Positions 36,401-49,082 of a stretch of 64,000 bases of DNA are shown here, piece after piece. Location of the stretch: assembly GCA_013399895.1 (NCBI GenBank), contig VXBA01006127.1, forward strand, positions 499,361-563,360, read 5' to 3'. Position 1 is the first letter of the stretch, and every line of letters starts with the position of its first letter. Made by a program: the position numbers and the translations under genes. The stretch comes from Serilophus lunatus. Its lineage: Eukaryota; Chordata; Aves; Passeriformes; Eurylaimidae. The notes beneath the pieces are model-generated. The model was not told the origin of the DNA. It saw only the letters and a list, made by a program, of their open reading frames with translations, and did no database searches.

Positions 36401-36554
36401 CAATTGCAACATTCCAACTTCTCAAGATACTTATCTTCAGAGGTAATTTACAACTGCTTACCATCAATTTCATTTATTTTCCAAGACAATAATTATTAGA
36501 TTAATGAGCAGGGTAAATACAAATCTCTAGGGGAAAAAAAATTCCAGTGTATCT

Positions 36555-36641
36555 CTTGACTTCAGGGACCTGGGGGTAGAGGTCAAAAGTCAGCTGAACA
36601 TAAGCCAACAGTGTGCCCAGGTGGCCAAAAAGGCCAGAAGA
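36555..36641 (+). mobile_element. Displaced CR1 ORF2 3' segment
   Basis: Sense CR1 sequence 'gacctgggggtagagg', 'ctgaacataagccaacagtg', 'gcccaggtggccaaaaagg' matches the ORF2 region found again at about 38778-38853 in the next element. Here it lies upstream of, and joined directly to, sequence from the 5' half of a CR1. The order 3' part then 5' part is not that of one intact element. Confidence 0.75.
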
Positions 36642-39437
36642 CTGGTGCCATGAGCAGAATTTTGGATTTTTCAGTCATCGGGCAAATTTTATGGCACCAG
36701 GCGTGCTAGAGTCAGATGGGCTTCATCTACCTATCAAGGGCAAGAGGATTCTAGCCTGTGAGTTGGCAGGGCTGATCAAGAGGGCTTTAAACTAGGTTTG
36801 AAGGGGGAAGGGAATAAAACCAGGCTTTCCAAAGATGAGCCCAAGGGTTGTAAGCCAGAGTTAGGGGCAACGTCAGCAGCCCAGCTGAAGTGCACGTACA
36901 CAGCATGAACAATAAACAAGAGGAGCTGGAAGCCATCGTGCAGCAGGAAGACTATGATGCAGGCACCATCATAGAAATGTTGTGGGATGACTTGCATGAC
37001 TGGAGTGCTGCAATAGATGGCTACAAGATCTTCAGAACAGATAGGTGAGGTAGGAGAGGTGGAGTGACGGCTCTGTATGTTAGGGAGTCTCTTGACTCTA
37101 TAGAACTTGAGGTTACTGACGAAAGGGTTGAGTGCCTACAGGTGAGAATCAAGGGAAACACCAACAGAGAAGACATCCTGGTGGGAGTCTGTTATAGACC
37201 ACAAAATCAGGATAAAGAGGTGGATGAGTTATTCTGCAAGCACCTCGCAGCGGTTTCAAAATTGCCAGCCCCCTTGTTCTTTAGGAGACTTTAACTTGGT
37301 GGGTGTCTGCTGGGAACTCAACACAACAGAAAAGAGACAGTCTAGGAGGTTCCAGAAGTGTATGGACCCTTGTCACAGCTGGTGAGAAAGCCCACCAGAG
37401 GTGCAGCCCCACTGGACCTGCTGTTTAGAAACAGAGAAAAGCTGGTGGGAGATGTGCTGGTTGGAAGTTATCTGGGGTACAATGACCATGAAACTATAGA
37501 GTTTTCAATAGTCAGTGAAAAAGAAGGACCATCAACAAAACCTCTACCCTGGCCTTCCAGAAGGCAGACTTCAGCCTATTAAAGAAGTTGTTTCAGAGAA
37601 TACCTTGGGAAACAGCCCTTGAAAACAAAGGGGTAGAGGAAGAATGGACATACTTCAAGAAAGAAATCTTGAAGGCCCAGGTGCCTAGAAGGATGAGCCA
37701 GCAGAGATCACTGGCCTGGCTGGTCAGGGAGCCTTTGCAGGAACTCGAGATAAAAGAGATGGGTTTTCACCTTTGGAAAAGGATAGGCGAGTCAGGAAGT
37801 GTTTAAGGATGTTATTAGGACATTCAGAAAGAAACTTAGAGAGGCGAAAGCACAATTTGAATTTCATCTCTCCACTTCTGTAAAGGATAATAAAAAGTGG
37901 TTTTATAAATACATTAAACCTCCATTCTTTATTGGACATGGGTGGGAATATAGTTACCAAAGATGAGAAAAAAGCTGAGGTACTTAACATCTTCTTTGCA
38001 TCAGTTTTCAACAATAAGACATGTCATCCTCAGGAAAACTGTCCTCCTGAGGTTGTAGATAGGGATGGGGAGCCAAACAGCCCACCTGTAATCCAGGAGG
38101 AAGCAGTTAGTGACCTGCTGAGCCATTTAGACCCGGGAAACTACAGGTCTGTCAGCTGACCTCAGTGTCCAGCAAGGTTATGGAACAGATCATCCTGAGT
38201 GCAATCACACATAGGTGCACATACAGGATGGCTGGGACATCAGATCCAGCGACCATGGATTTAGGAAGGGCAGGTACTGTCTAACCAACCTCCTTTTATG
38301 ACCAGGTGACTCGTCAGGTGGATGAGGGAAAGGCTTCAGCAAAGCCTTTGACATCACCTCCCACAGCATACTCCTGGAAAAGCTGTCAGCCCATAGCTTG
38401 GACAGGTTCACTCTCTGCTGAGTAAAGAACTGGCTGGATGGCCAAGTGCCGACAGTGGTGGTGAATGGTGCCACATCCAGTTGGTGGCTGGTCACTAGTG
38501 GTGTCTCTAATGGACCCGTATTGGGCCCTCTCCTGTTTAATATCTTTATTGATGATCTGGATGAGGGGACTGAGTCCACCATTAGCAAACTTGTAGATGA
38601 CACCAAGTTAGTGGGGAGTGTTGATCTGCTGGATGGTAGGAGGGCTCTGCAGAGGGTCTTGGGCAGGTTGGATAGGTGGGCTGAACCCAGTGACATGAGG
38701 TTCAACAAGATAACTTTGGTCGGCAACCCCCTGCAGCACTGCAGAATGGGGACAGCGTGGCTGGAGAGCCACCAGGAAGAAAGGGACATGGGAGTACTGG
38801 TTGACAGGAAACTGAACGTGAGCCAGCAGTGTGCCCACGTGGCCAAGAAGGCCAATGGCATCCTGGCCTGTATCAGGAACAGTGTGACCAGCAGGACCAG
38901 GGATTCTTCCCCTGTACTCAGCACTGGTTAGGCCACACTCAGGCACTGTGTCCGGTTCTGGGCCTCTCAATTTAGGAAGGATGCTGAGGTGTTGGAGGGT
39001 GTCCAAATAAGGGCAACAAGGCTGGTGAAGGGACTGGAGCATAAATCCTACAAAGAGAGGCTCAAAGACCTGGGGTTTAGCCTGGAGAAGAGAAGGCTCA
39101 GGGGAGACCTTATCATTCTCTACAACTACCTGAAAGGACATTGTAGCCAGGAAGGCATTGATCTCTTCTCCCATACAACTAGCAGTAGGACAAGAGGACT
39201 TTGTCTTAAGCTGTGACAGGGAAGGTTTAGATTAGACATCAGGAAGTTCTTTACAGCAAGTGATTGGGCATTGGAATGGGCTGCCCAGGGAGGTGATGCA
39301 TTCACTGTCCCTGGAGTCAGTGGAGGTGTTTAAGAAGAGACGTAGAGCCATAGTCTAGTTGACAAGGTGACGTTGGGTCTAAGATTGGACTCGATGATCT
39401 CAGAGGTCTTTTCCAACCTAGCTGATTCTGTGGTTCT
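36642..39437 (+). mobile_element. Near-full-length CR1 LINE, inactive
   Basis: The largest repeat in the window, about 2.8 kb, on the plus strand. It runs from the ORF1-ORF2 junction region ('gggctttaaactaggtttg', 'ggaataaaaccaggc') through endonuclease, reverse transcriptase and C-terminal domain to the 3' tail 'ctgattctgtggttctg'. Internal deletions are visible, for example at about 38128, where sequence jumps ahead to the DPGNYR block. Frame changes and stops occur throughout. Most CR1 copies are short 3' pieces, so the length is unusual. It cannot move on its own. Confidence 0.9.
36905..39358 (+). pseudogene. CR1 ORF2 remnant (endonuclease + reverse transcriptase)
   Basis: ORF2 of a CR1 LINE encodes an AP-type endonuclease that nicks the target and a reverse transcriptase that copies the RNA. 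Readable blocks in order: NNKQEELEAIV near 36908; DDLHDWSAAIDGYKIFR; ILVGVCYRPQNQD near 37180; the endonuclease GDFN motif at 37284-37295, in a different frame from the preceding block; PLDLLFRNREKLV near 37410; GNYRSVS near 38140; SGVSNGPVLGPLLFNIFIDD near 38500, where the usual PQG has become SNG; LVDD at about 38590-38601 in place of the catalytic FADD; then the C-terminal LEKRRLRGDLI near 39100. Frame 38446-38931 is the longest open piece (161 codons). Several frameshifts, stops and deletions make it a dead copy. Confidence 0.9.
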
Positions 39438-39445
39438 GAGCTCTT

Positions 39446-39972
39446 ATACTGAAATGAAAAATATGTTGAGAATGGCTCTAAAGGAAGGAAGTGTGCAAAG
39501 ACAGTCAGTAAGGGTTGCAAGAAAAAGGATCCAGTAGGAAAGAAAGTGCATGAACAAGAAAAGGATTCCAACCTCATGGAAAGTTGGAAGGAAGGTGAAA
39601 AGTTACTTCATCAAAGTAAGGAGCAGGTACCATATTAGAAGCAAGTGACATGAGCTACACATTTGTATCTAAGGAGTTCAGAGCCACCAAGATAAGGCAA
39701 AAAACCTTCAACTTGATGGGAAAGCTAAAGATGATCTAGTGAAAGAACTAGAAGAGCAAAAGCTCATTAGGGCACAAGCAAATAAAGATTGTAGATTGTT
39801 GCACTTGAGTGTCACAAATGCAGAAATTCTGCGGAGTAAGAACTTGCAAGCACATGAGGAAATAATGCAAACCAGGGAGTATTATGAAATATCATACTTG
39901 TGCATCCTTTCCAAAGTCACTGTGGCTCGAGATTCAAATATTCCCTTAACTACAATCAATTCCAGGAGATGA
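39446..39972 (+). pseudogene. Coding-like frameshifted segment, coiled-coil type
   Basis: Just past the CR1 3' end, three consecutive stretches read as charged, helix-forming protein in successive frames: KVHEQEKDSNLMESWKEGEK (about 39549-39608) continuing to LLHQSKEQ; SDMSYTFVSKEFRATKI (about 39646-39696); and DDLVKELEEQKLIRAQANKD (about 39730-39789) continuing to 39972. Two frame changes join them. The pattern fits a decayed gene fragment or retrocopy of a coiled-coil protein. There is no poly(A) tail at the end and I do not recognise the parent gene. A-rich DNA easily yields lysine- and glutamate-rich frames, so chance is a real alternative. Confidence 0.3.
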
Positions 39973-42900
39973 AAAGGGGAGGTCTTCACTAGAAGCAAAA
40001 GTTGTTCAAATATTCTTTCCTTCCTTTCTCTTTTGACCTTACTGTTCACTTTTCTCCTTACTTTTCAGGCCACTTGGTATGTATGATAGCCTCCTGCTTC
40101 TAAGTAACTGAACGGCTTAACCAAATCACTGAACACTGAAATATTCTCATCTTAAGCAAGCACAGTAGGGGATTCTTTGTGACAGTAACTTGTCCTTTCA
40201 GGATGAAACATGGGGAAAAGACTAATGGAAAGAAACTTAAAACTACACAAAAAAGAATAACCTTTGTCTGACACTGAAAGACAAATTCCTCGTCTGTAAA
40301 AAGGACAAAGAAAACTGAAATATGCTTTAAAAGGAAAAAAAGAAAAGCTTATTATATGTTTTTCCTGTTTTCCAAAATTTCTGAAAGCAGCTGCATAATT
40401 TTTAGAGTACTTAGCACATCAATCACCAAGCTCTTGCAAGAAGACTTATGGGTGCGGACAATTGCACAGGCCATCAGAGTTGCTCTGCGGATCTTTTACT
40501 TCTCCTGCTGTTCCATGTGTATGAATAATGAGCGTAAACTTCAGCTTTACATAACTCTGGTGTGGCTTCCTAAAACTGTCATACTGTCTCAACACTGCAC
40601 ACTGAACCACTTTAAATTCACCATTCCTGTGATGAGGACATAGCCAAAAATCATTGAGTGTGTAATTTTTCAAAGAACACCACTTTTCTTTCAATTGTGT
40701 TAGTATTTAGATGGTGGAATATTTTGCAACCTCAGTGGCTATGGTTATAAAGTCAATTACATACATGAAAAATAATTTACAAATACACAAGCAAATCGAA
40801 TACTTACAAGATGCTAAATACTGATAGTGTAAAGAATGAAAAAATCCAAACTTCTTAGTTTAATGGCACATTTTATTTCATAGAATATTGTTGTTTATAA
40901 TTTTCCAACAATTCCTAAACATTCCTAACATTTCCTAAACAATTAAATGGATAAAGTTGTTAAAGTGCATATTTCATTCATTCTGACAGAACAAAATTCT
41001 GTTAAAATGAGAGCAATAAAATTTAAATTATTAAACATTGAAATAGTAAAGGCATAAAGCCCCTCAATAAATATGTAATGGACAAAATGGCAATACAGAA
41101 TAGATATCATTGCTCACAATTAAATAAATTGCAAATTCCCCAGTCTGGTCAAAATCTCAAAGGAAGTTTAGTTTGGTTGTGCAAGTTCAAAGAAGTCAAA
41201 AGAAAAAAAAATTGGATCTACAGCCTGCTCTTTAAGTCCAAAAATGTATTCCGCTGACACAACTAACATTACACTTACAAATAATTATTTTATGGGTTTG
41301 TTTCTTTCCATAAAAGCAATACTAAAATTCCAAGCTGCAGCAAAGATGTATCTTGGACAATGTACCAAACAATATATTGGACATATAGTACAATGGACAA
41401 TGCACATGCATGCCTCATAGTTTAGATGTTTCAATGTCATGCAAGTATAGAAAGGCCACATAAGTTTTAAGCAAGTCAAGACAAGTGTGGATAAAACACA
41501 ACCTGCTCCTTCTCTTTAAGCAAGTCTTACATTTTCATTTAGTTTTTCTCTAAGCCTTTTCTAGTTGCACTTTCACATTTCAGTGGAATAAGGAATGATT
41601 TCATACAGCACTAGGTAAAAGTTCATCTTTGAGAAAGTATGTGAAGGAAACTCCAGAACATTTTGAAGTGTGGGAATTAGTGCTCCTAACTCTGAACTAA
41701 GGTGCTAAAGTCAAAGAAGGAAAAAAACCCAAGTAATATTGATTTTTCTTCAGAGAAAAAAAAGAGTGGCTACATTTCTACTGATCTCTATCTGCTGAGC
41801 TCTCTCTTTCTGGGTCTACACCTGTGCCTGCAAAATCTACACTGTAAGCTTTATCAGGTCAAGCTATTAGGAACAGTGAGTTCACACAGCGTTCAGGGAC
41901 CTGATTTTGTACCCTTGCTAACAGTTCATTCTGCTTAGAGGACTTTCCTTGTAATTAGTTAATCTCAGTACCTAGCCTTGGAAAAACATTGGAATAAAGA
42001 TGATCTTACTGGCTCTCTTAGTCCATAAACAATCATTCTTGATTAGCTGTGCCTATGAATGGCAGTACAAAGATCCCTATCCAGCTGCAAGTGATTTGAC
42101 TCCATAGCTAAGCACAGGGAGTGTGTTAGTGTATTGCTACTTCATTGAGAGAGAGGTTTGGCCAAGGGGTTACACATATATGTGTCCTGCCTTTGTAACT
42201 CAATTTAGCCCCACACTGGTGCTTTACTCCAAATGTAACTGTTAATTCTCCCACTGAGAATTAGCTGGAGTTTCAATGAAGAAGCACCACAAGAAAACAC
42301 TCTTTGGAGCACAAGCTGATTATTTAGGCTCCTCTAACAAATTAGTGATAGTTATAGTGAAAGGAGTCAGATCCTACGTGTGGCTGCAGTAGAAGGTCAG
42401 GGAAGCCACAGCCTGAAGGAGGAACCTCCTTCAGGAGTACAGATAAAAAATTGTAGCATTTATAAATATTAAATGTCTGTCCTCTATCAATTAAAACCAA
42501 ACATACAGCGAGGCATAATGTTGTATTTGCAATATTGACCACTTTAGGAATGTTTTGACAACACAAATTCAAAACCAAGGATTCAAATTCAGTGACCAAT
42601 GAAACATGATTAAATTGTTAAAAGAAAGTAAGACTGTCCTGAAGTAAAAGAGTTTCAGAAATTGCATTTCTAAAAGTCTCTTAAACATAAAAAAAACCAT
42701 TTAAATAAAGCCCCTTTAGATTTTTCCTACTTCTGAAAGTATCTCTTTAAGAGATCTACACTTAATTTCATTAATTTGGAGACGAAAGAAAACAGGCAGA
42801 TGCGTAACACTGACATCTTTATAAAATATTTAACAAAGGTATCTGTCGAGGGTTTTTTTCTTATTTTTCTTTTCACGCCATAAGCTTCCATCTACTACCT

Positions 42901-45038
42901 GACATAAAAAAACAAGCAGGATCTGAAGCAAATGGGAAGAGCGTATCAGATCTCCAGAAATCCCATCACTAGAGAGCAAAGTCTTTTTCTGACTTTTGGA
43001 CTTGTGAGATGAGAAATGAGTATTGTTAACTTCTCATCAGATAAACGGTACAGTTTTTAAGCATTCTTGAGTCCTTTTTTCACTACACTTAACTCTTATC
43101 TGTGAAATCAGAAACAACTTGGCTGAAAATTCACTAGCGTTAAGAATGGGCCTGATTCCACTGACAGCAGTTTAGAACAAGTAGGGATAATTTTAGGTAG
43201 TCTTGATGGAGAAAAGGTGAATGGGCTGAGTTGAGTTTTCTCTTCTAACATGCACGAATGTTTTAAAAACTAGCTATGTACACACACTTGCAATGGGTAA
43301 AGACCTGCAAGTCTGTATAATTAAGGGGAAAAGGAAGATGGCAAAAGGAGCGAAACAGGTTCATCTATCAATCTTCCCTTGTTCACTTGGAAGGAAAAAA
43401 CAGATCTTTTCAAGAGAAAAGCTTTAGAAAACAGTAATTTCATGTATTAAAATTGTCATTTGGGAGAATTTACTGTATTCAAGAATTACTCTGATACATC
43501 AAGACTATATTAAAAAGTAATATAAAATATATACTTACTAACACACAACTGCATAAATATTTATGTGCAAGTATAAATTTTATTAATGCACATATAGGAA
43601 TATCAGTTATCTATTTTCTTCACTAGTTCTTATTACTGCACATTAAATGTTCATGACTTAGAGCCACATAAGAAAACACAATCTATGCCCCAAAAAGCCC
43701 CCTACAAAAACCAGTAGCTCAGATATACATTCAAGTAATCATGTCTACTTTTTACTCCCATTAGCCTTAAAGGCTGTGAAGCAAAATTTCACATGCTATA
43801 CAGTAAGTTTTTTAAATCTCTTGAGTTGATGTATCATTGATGTAGTACTTAAATGTAGCACGTCCCACTCTCAAAAGTCATGCTCTGATTAAACAAATAT
43901 CCCCATGATCAGAAAAGACAAAGGCAATCTTGTAGTAATGGTTCTTCAGTAAAAAAGCTATAATGCTCTCTAATCAGTGGACCAGAGCATAGGTAAAGAC
44001 AAAACTGGAGTATCCGTTTTAACAGAATGGAAGATCTTCTTTTTCACTATCAGCAATGAATGGAGTCTTTCTTCTACCACACATAGATTAAATTCTGTGC
44101 CTTGATAGATGACATTTCAATAGAGGCAAGTAAGTGCAGGCATCTTAGAGCAGAAGCTGCTCTTTTTTCCTTTTTACATACCATCCAACATTATCATCTG
44201 TTACATTATCATAAATATCTGCCTTTGGAGTCTGTTGCATGTGTTATTTAATTATTTTGTCATTTACTAGAATTATACTGTGCACAGAGGGTTTTCATCC
44301 CAACTACCTTATAATTATTTAAAGTCACTGGTTATAGACCATATTGAAGCAAGCATTTTGAAAAGGCTATCAAATTTTCCAAAGGAAATGTGTGTTCATT
44401 ATGAATGTGCTTGCTTTCTCTACATGCCTGTAAGAAACTTCTCCAGAGACTTACTAGTGCCAGTGCAAGAATATTTCTGAATAAGCATGCTGTAATAAGA
44501 TTAAATATGCCTGTATATCATACAAAACTGTTATAGAACTCTTTTATCAAATGCTAACAAATGAAATCTCTCACTGCTTCACATAAAATGTGGACCACAT
44601 TAATTCTTTAATTGATTTGTGCAAGAAAACAGGAAAGACCTGGATGCCTATTGCACAACTTGCAAGAAGACATGCATATTATCTGCTACAATCATCAAGG
44701 CACAATATTCTATCACACCCTTCTTGCAGAATTAATGCAGGCCTGAATAGGCTTACTTCCTATCAAACCTATCACTAATCAGTAATGAAAAAAATCTCAC
44801 TTCCAATCAGTTTGTACTGTTGATAAACACAAGAAGTTCACACATCAGAAAATCATATGACTGCGTCAGTATGTGTCTGAGTTTCCTTAAAAATAAGGAG
44901 TCATTTCTATGTATAGTGAACAATTAACTTTATGCAAAATTCCTACTGTATGTACTTGCTGTGAGATATTTTTTATTATGAAAGACAAAATAGAAATGGG
45001 GTTTTTCATCTGTCAAAGTGCTGAGAAACTCAACTACT

Positions 45039-45087
45039 GTTGAATTCAATGCATTTTCCATTCCTTCCACTCTTGTTGAATTCAATG
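45039..45087. repeat. 13-bp direct repeat with palindromic core
   Basis: GTTGAATTCAATG occurs at 45039-45051 and again at 45075-45087. The core TTGAATTCAA is itself a palindrome. Confidence 0.85.
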
Positions 45088-46832
45088 TCAATTTAAAGTA
45101 CTCAGCCTATCCACAAGGTTCTTGGAGATCTGGGTTTTGGTTGCTGTTGTTCTCCAACTCTACAGTGCCACTTCTTATACATCTCACATGGACAAAGCTC
45201 TCCTTTAAAAAGCAAAGTCTGCCAACGCCAGCCATGCTGGATCAGGCATTTTTAGAGGTTTTTTTTCCCTCGTGGTTGTCAGGAATTTTGAAATACTAAG
45301 AGTATTAGAGTGTATTAATTTGTTCACAGTTTTTATGTCAACACTAGGAACTTGCTTCCTTACAGTCATTCCAATCATATTTTGTAGTGCCTTATAACAA
45401 GACTACTGAAATATATGAATCTTTTTCTTAAACATTGTTAATAAAATATTAAATTGTATATTAAAATTTTCAGAATGACATTCTCATGTCCTGAATTTAT
45501 TTATAGAGGAAATAAAAGAAAATTTTCCAAACATGCAGTGATTTAACCCTGCTTTATATTAATATAGAATATGTTGAATGGAAGGCAAACACATTAATGT
45601 TTATACAGTTCATATTTCCATTATCTATATATCTTTACATAATTTAGAATCATGAATCACAGTAATTTTCCAGGCAATAAAAATAACAGCCTCAAACCTC
45701 TTTTATGTTTATTGTGTCTGCTCGCAATGTTACCTTGATTTTTTCATGCTAAAATACCATCTGATGAGGGTTTTTTCTGATTTTGTTTTTCATCTTTCCC
45801 CTCTCTGTTTTTATGCAAATGTACACCCTGAAAGCATAACTCTAAAATCCGACTCTTTCAGGGTCAGTCAAGTCAACACTGTCATTAAATCTGACTTACT
45901 ATAAAGAGTTTCTTAATTTTCTCTTTACTAAAATTTTGAGTAGCTATTTATCAACACAATGCATCTCCATGTGTCCACTGCATAATAGCCATTAGAAAAA
46001 TATGTTTAAGAAATGGATCACCAAATACAGAAAAAAAATATATAGCAATGGAAATTTTTTTTAAATTATGGAAAGCACGCACATGACATGCAAGTATTTC
46101 AATTCAAATTTTAACCTGAAACTTTACAATCAAATGGATATAGTGTCATATTGGTCGCTTGCTTTCAAACTGGTGCTGTTTTACTGACTAACAAAATCCC
46201 AGCTTAATTTTACTGGTTTTACTGGTTTTGTTTTTCACCCTTATGAAGTGTCTCTTCCTATGATACTTTTTAATATGAAAAAGTTTTCCCTGTCATTATG
46301 GTGAATTTAGGTAGCTGAATGGAAATAAGATTACTTGCAAAATAAAAAGATGGCATTTTGACCTGAATGAGGAGAGCAGAACCAAGCCACCTGATTTCCT
46401 TTTGGGTTACATTTGTACACTTGAACTTCCAAAAATAACTGCAATACTTATAATCTGCTTCTTTGTTTTCATTTTATATTGTACCTCATTTTTTTTCACT
46501 TTCTTAGGAGAAAATGTGCTTTGATATTGCCATCTCTCAGATTTTTTTTTCTTTTTCTTTTTAAATATGAGAGAATGTGTTGTATGTCCATTTCTCGTGG
46601 TTTATTTTTCCTTAGAGAATTCCCAAGACTATGCACTGACAGATCCTGGTATCCAAGGGGGAGTCTACTCACAGGATTAAAGGCGAGAACCTCAATTAGA
46701 CTATCTCTGATTTCTTCAGATGTTTTTTCTAATCTTTTAATATGGGATTAAAGTCAGCTAGAACCTAGCTTGTTTTTTTCTTAGCTGAGATCTTTGTTGT
46801 AATTCAAGTTAGAGATAGCTTTTTGTTTCTCT

Positions 46833-46917
46833 ATTAAAAAAAAAAAAAAGAAAAAAGAAAAAAAAAAGAAAGAAAAAAAAAAGAAATGGAAAACGAAAAG
46901 AAAAGGGGGAAAAAAGG
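46833..46917. repeat. A-rich polypurine tract
   Basis: A runs broken by single G, then G-richer 'gaaaaggggg'. About 85 bases are almost all purine on the plus strand. Confidence 0.9.
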
Positions 46918-49051
46918 CTTATCTTTTTTCTTAATTTGGAGTCATTCTAGTCCAGATGAAGATAATGAACTTTTGTCAGCTCTTATGTGATACTGCGTAC
47001 AAAATAGCTTGATAAGCAATGTGAAGCATACACAAGCTTTCCAACGATCTGCAGGAAAACTCCCTCAGAGACTGATTAGCCCACGCTTGTCACAAGTAGG
47101 GGAGATAATTATGGGGGCTTAACAGTCTATATGGTGGATCTTTTGAGAGGAGAAGGGTAGATCTAAGACTGTCTCATGGATCAACCATAATTTTTAATAT
47201 TACAGATAACATGTGTGGTTTTTTTAGTATATCCCTGGAGCCCGGGTAGTGACTCTTCCCATAGAGTGACATCATATTACTTTTTCAGAAGATAAAAATT
47301 GTTCAAATTAGATTATCCCTAATTAGTATAATCTTATGAACCATTCTGAAAAGTTTATTGCACCCATGCTGGCAGTCTCTGATTCCATATTGAGAGCTTC
47401 TTATTGCTAATCCTTAACCATGGAAATGAATTCATGGTACATAAAAGTAATGTTGTTGTATTTCTTCATTTAATAAACTCCACATTGTACTCTCATTCCA
47501 AAGTTAATAGCTATTTTTATGGATCTTTGTATATCAGACAACAAAATATTTCAACATTTCAATTTTAAGTAAAGACTACGTCACTCTAACAGTAGTTTAT
47601 ATTCATTAGACTAACGTGTTTGTTAAGAGCTGGCAAGATAGGGGAAGGAGAGCTTTAACAGATGTTCTTTACTCTTATTTATGAACACGGACGTCCTGTG
47701 AACACTCAATCCTATGTATATATATTAACTTAGTAAGCAGAATAGTGTGTAACATAGCCACATTCCTGTTATCTCACCTACTGTCTTTGATTATAGTGGT
47801 GTTTGAGGATGCTTTATCATCCAAAAATAAAGACAAGATTTTCCCCTCAGACAGGTGTGAGTATTCTGTAGAAGTACCTTTTCTTGTTAGAAGAGCATAG
47901 AGGTTTGAGAGATTTGAACTATCAACTCACAAAACCTTTTTGATATTTGTCTCTAACTATACAACCCAGTAATTTTATGCACCTTCCAGTACAGCTTTCA
48001 TGAAAGTGATGTCATACACCATTTTACAACCCAGTATTTCCTTTTAATCTCCTGCCTGAGTTTTCCTCACCTTTACCCACCACACCTTTGTGTATGATAT
48101 GGTGGGCCTGCTCACTTGGGCTGCATTACTGCAGTTGCTGCATTATTACTACGTGGTCAGAGTAAAGCAGCCACTTGCTCCTTCACAGTGTGTCACATCA
48201 GAAGAACTAATAGAATATGCATCTTTCATGGGAAGAATAGTCTTTGTGGTGCAGGTTAGCCCTTACTGCACAGCAGGCACGAGCTTTTCTTTGCAACTCT
48301 CCAGTTGAAGGAAGTGCCCAACTCTGTACAGCCCTGTTGCTAAAAATATACAGCAAATTAGATTAAGAAGAGTAATTTCATACCTCTGCTTCACTTTCTG
48401 ACGAGTATTCAGGGCCTGTGGGTATTGACAACAAAGCTGAATTCTCATAAGGTATGCAGGCTTCTACAAGCAGCCCCTCAGCAACATTCTGGGGAGATCC
48501 CAATTGGCAGCAAGTTGAAGTAACTGTATTAAATTTAGTGAATGTTTCATTGACTTACACTATCCAGAGGTTTGACCCTCTATCCTGCATATGCGTTTCT
48601 GTTTCCAGTTAAGAAAATACTCCTAAATTTTCAAATTTTGTTAGATCTCTTCTTTGCATACGGAGCTAAAATGGTACCTCACTCAGCCACTGTACCTCAA
48701 GGGTGAAGCCTCATTTATTTGCATGGTGATATTACTATCACTGTGTCTGAAGTTTCTTTACTATAGGACAGCAATGGGGGTGCAAAGCATGTTTTAAAAG
48801 AGCAGAGAGAATCTCATTATTATTTCTGTGTCTAATCTTGTAACAGAGTAATACTAGGATAATGCACTCTATAGTGACCCATGGATCAGTGAGATTTACT
48901 GAGACACATTTCATTGATTCCTGAGTTACAATTGATCTGGCTACACTTAGCTGTCCTTGCAAAGCTAACCAGTGCCACTAATCCTCTTAAGCAGCAGTCA
49001 AGAGATGCAGATAAAAGCTGGTAATTCACCTTGGCTCAAATATCAGAGCTC

Positions 49052-49053
<2 letters not shown>

Positions 49054-49079
<26 letters not shown>
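49054..49079. repeat. A26 homopolymer
   Basis: 26 consecutive A. No retrocopy body is visible upstream of it. It keeps a minus-strand frame (49036-49488) open through a phenylalanine run. Confidence 0.95.

Positions 49080-49082
<3 letters not shown>

Larger units (their letters stand above)
26573..36554. other. About 10 kb of unique AT-rich DNA
   Basis: Contains only simple repeats and short palindromes listed separately. Opposed frames at 33167-33421 and 33177-33416 overlap on both strands, which argues against coding. I recognise no exon, RNA gene or interspersed repeat. Confidence 0.4.

Noticed and set aside
38205..39174. Minus-strand open frames of 239 and 188 codons
   Set aside because: They are antisense shadows of the plus-strand CR1 ORF2, whose reverse transcriptase motifs are readable on the other strand.
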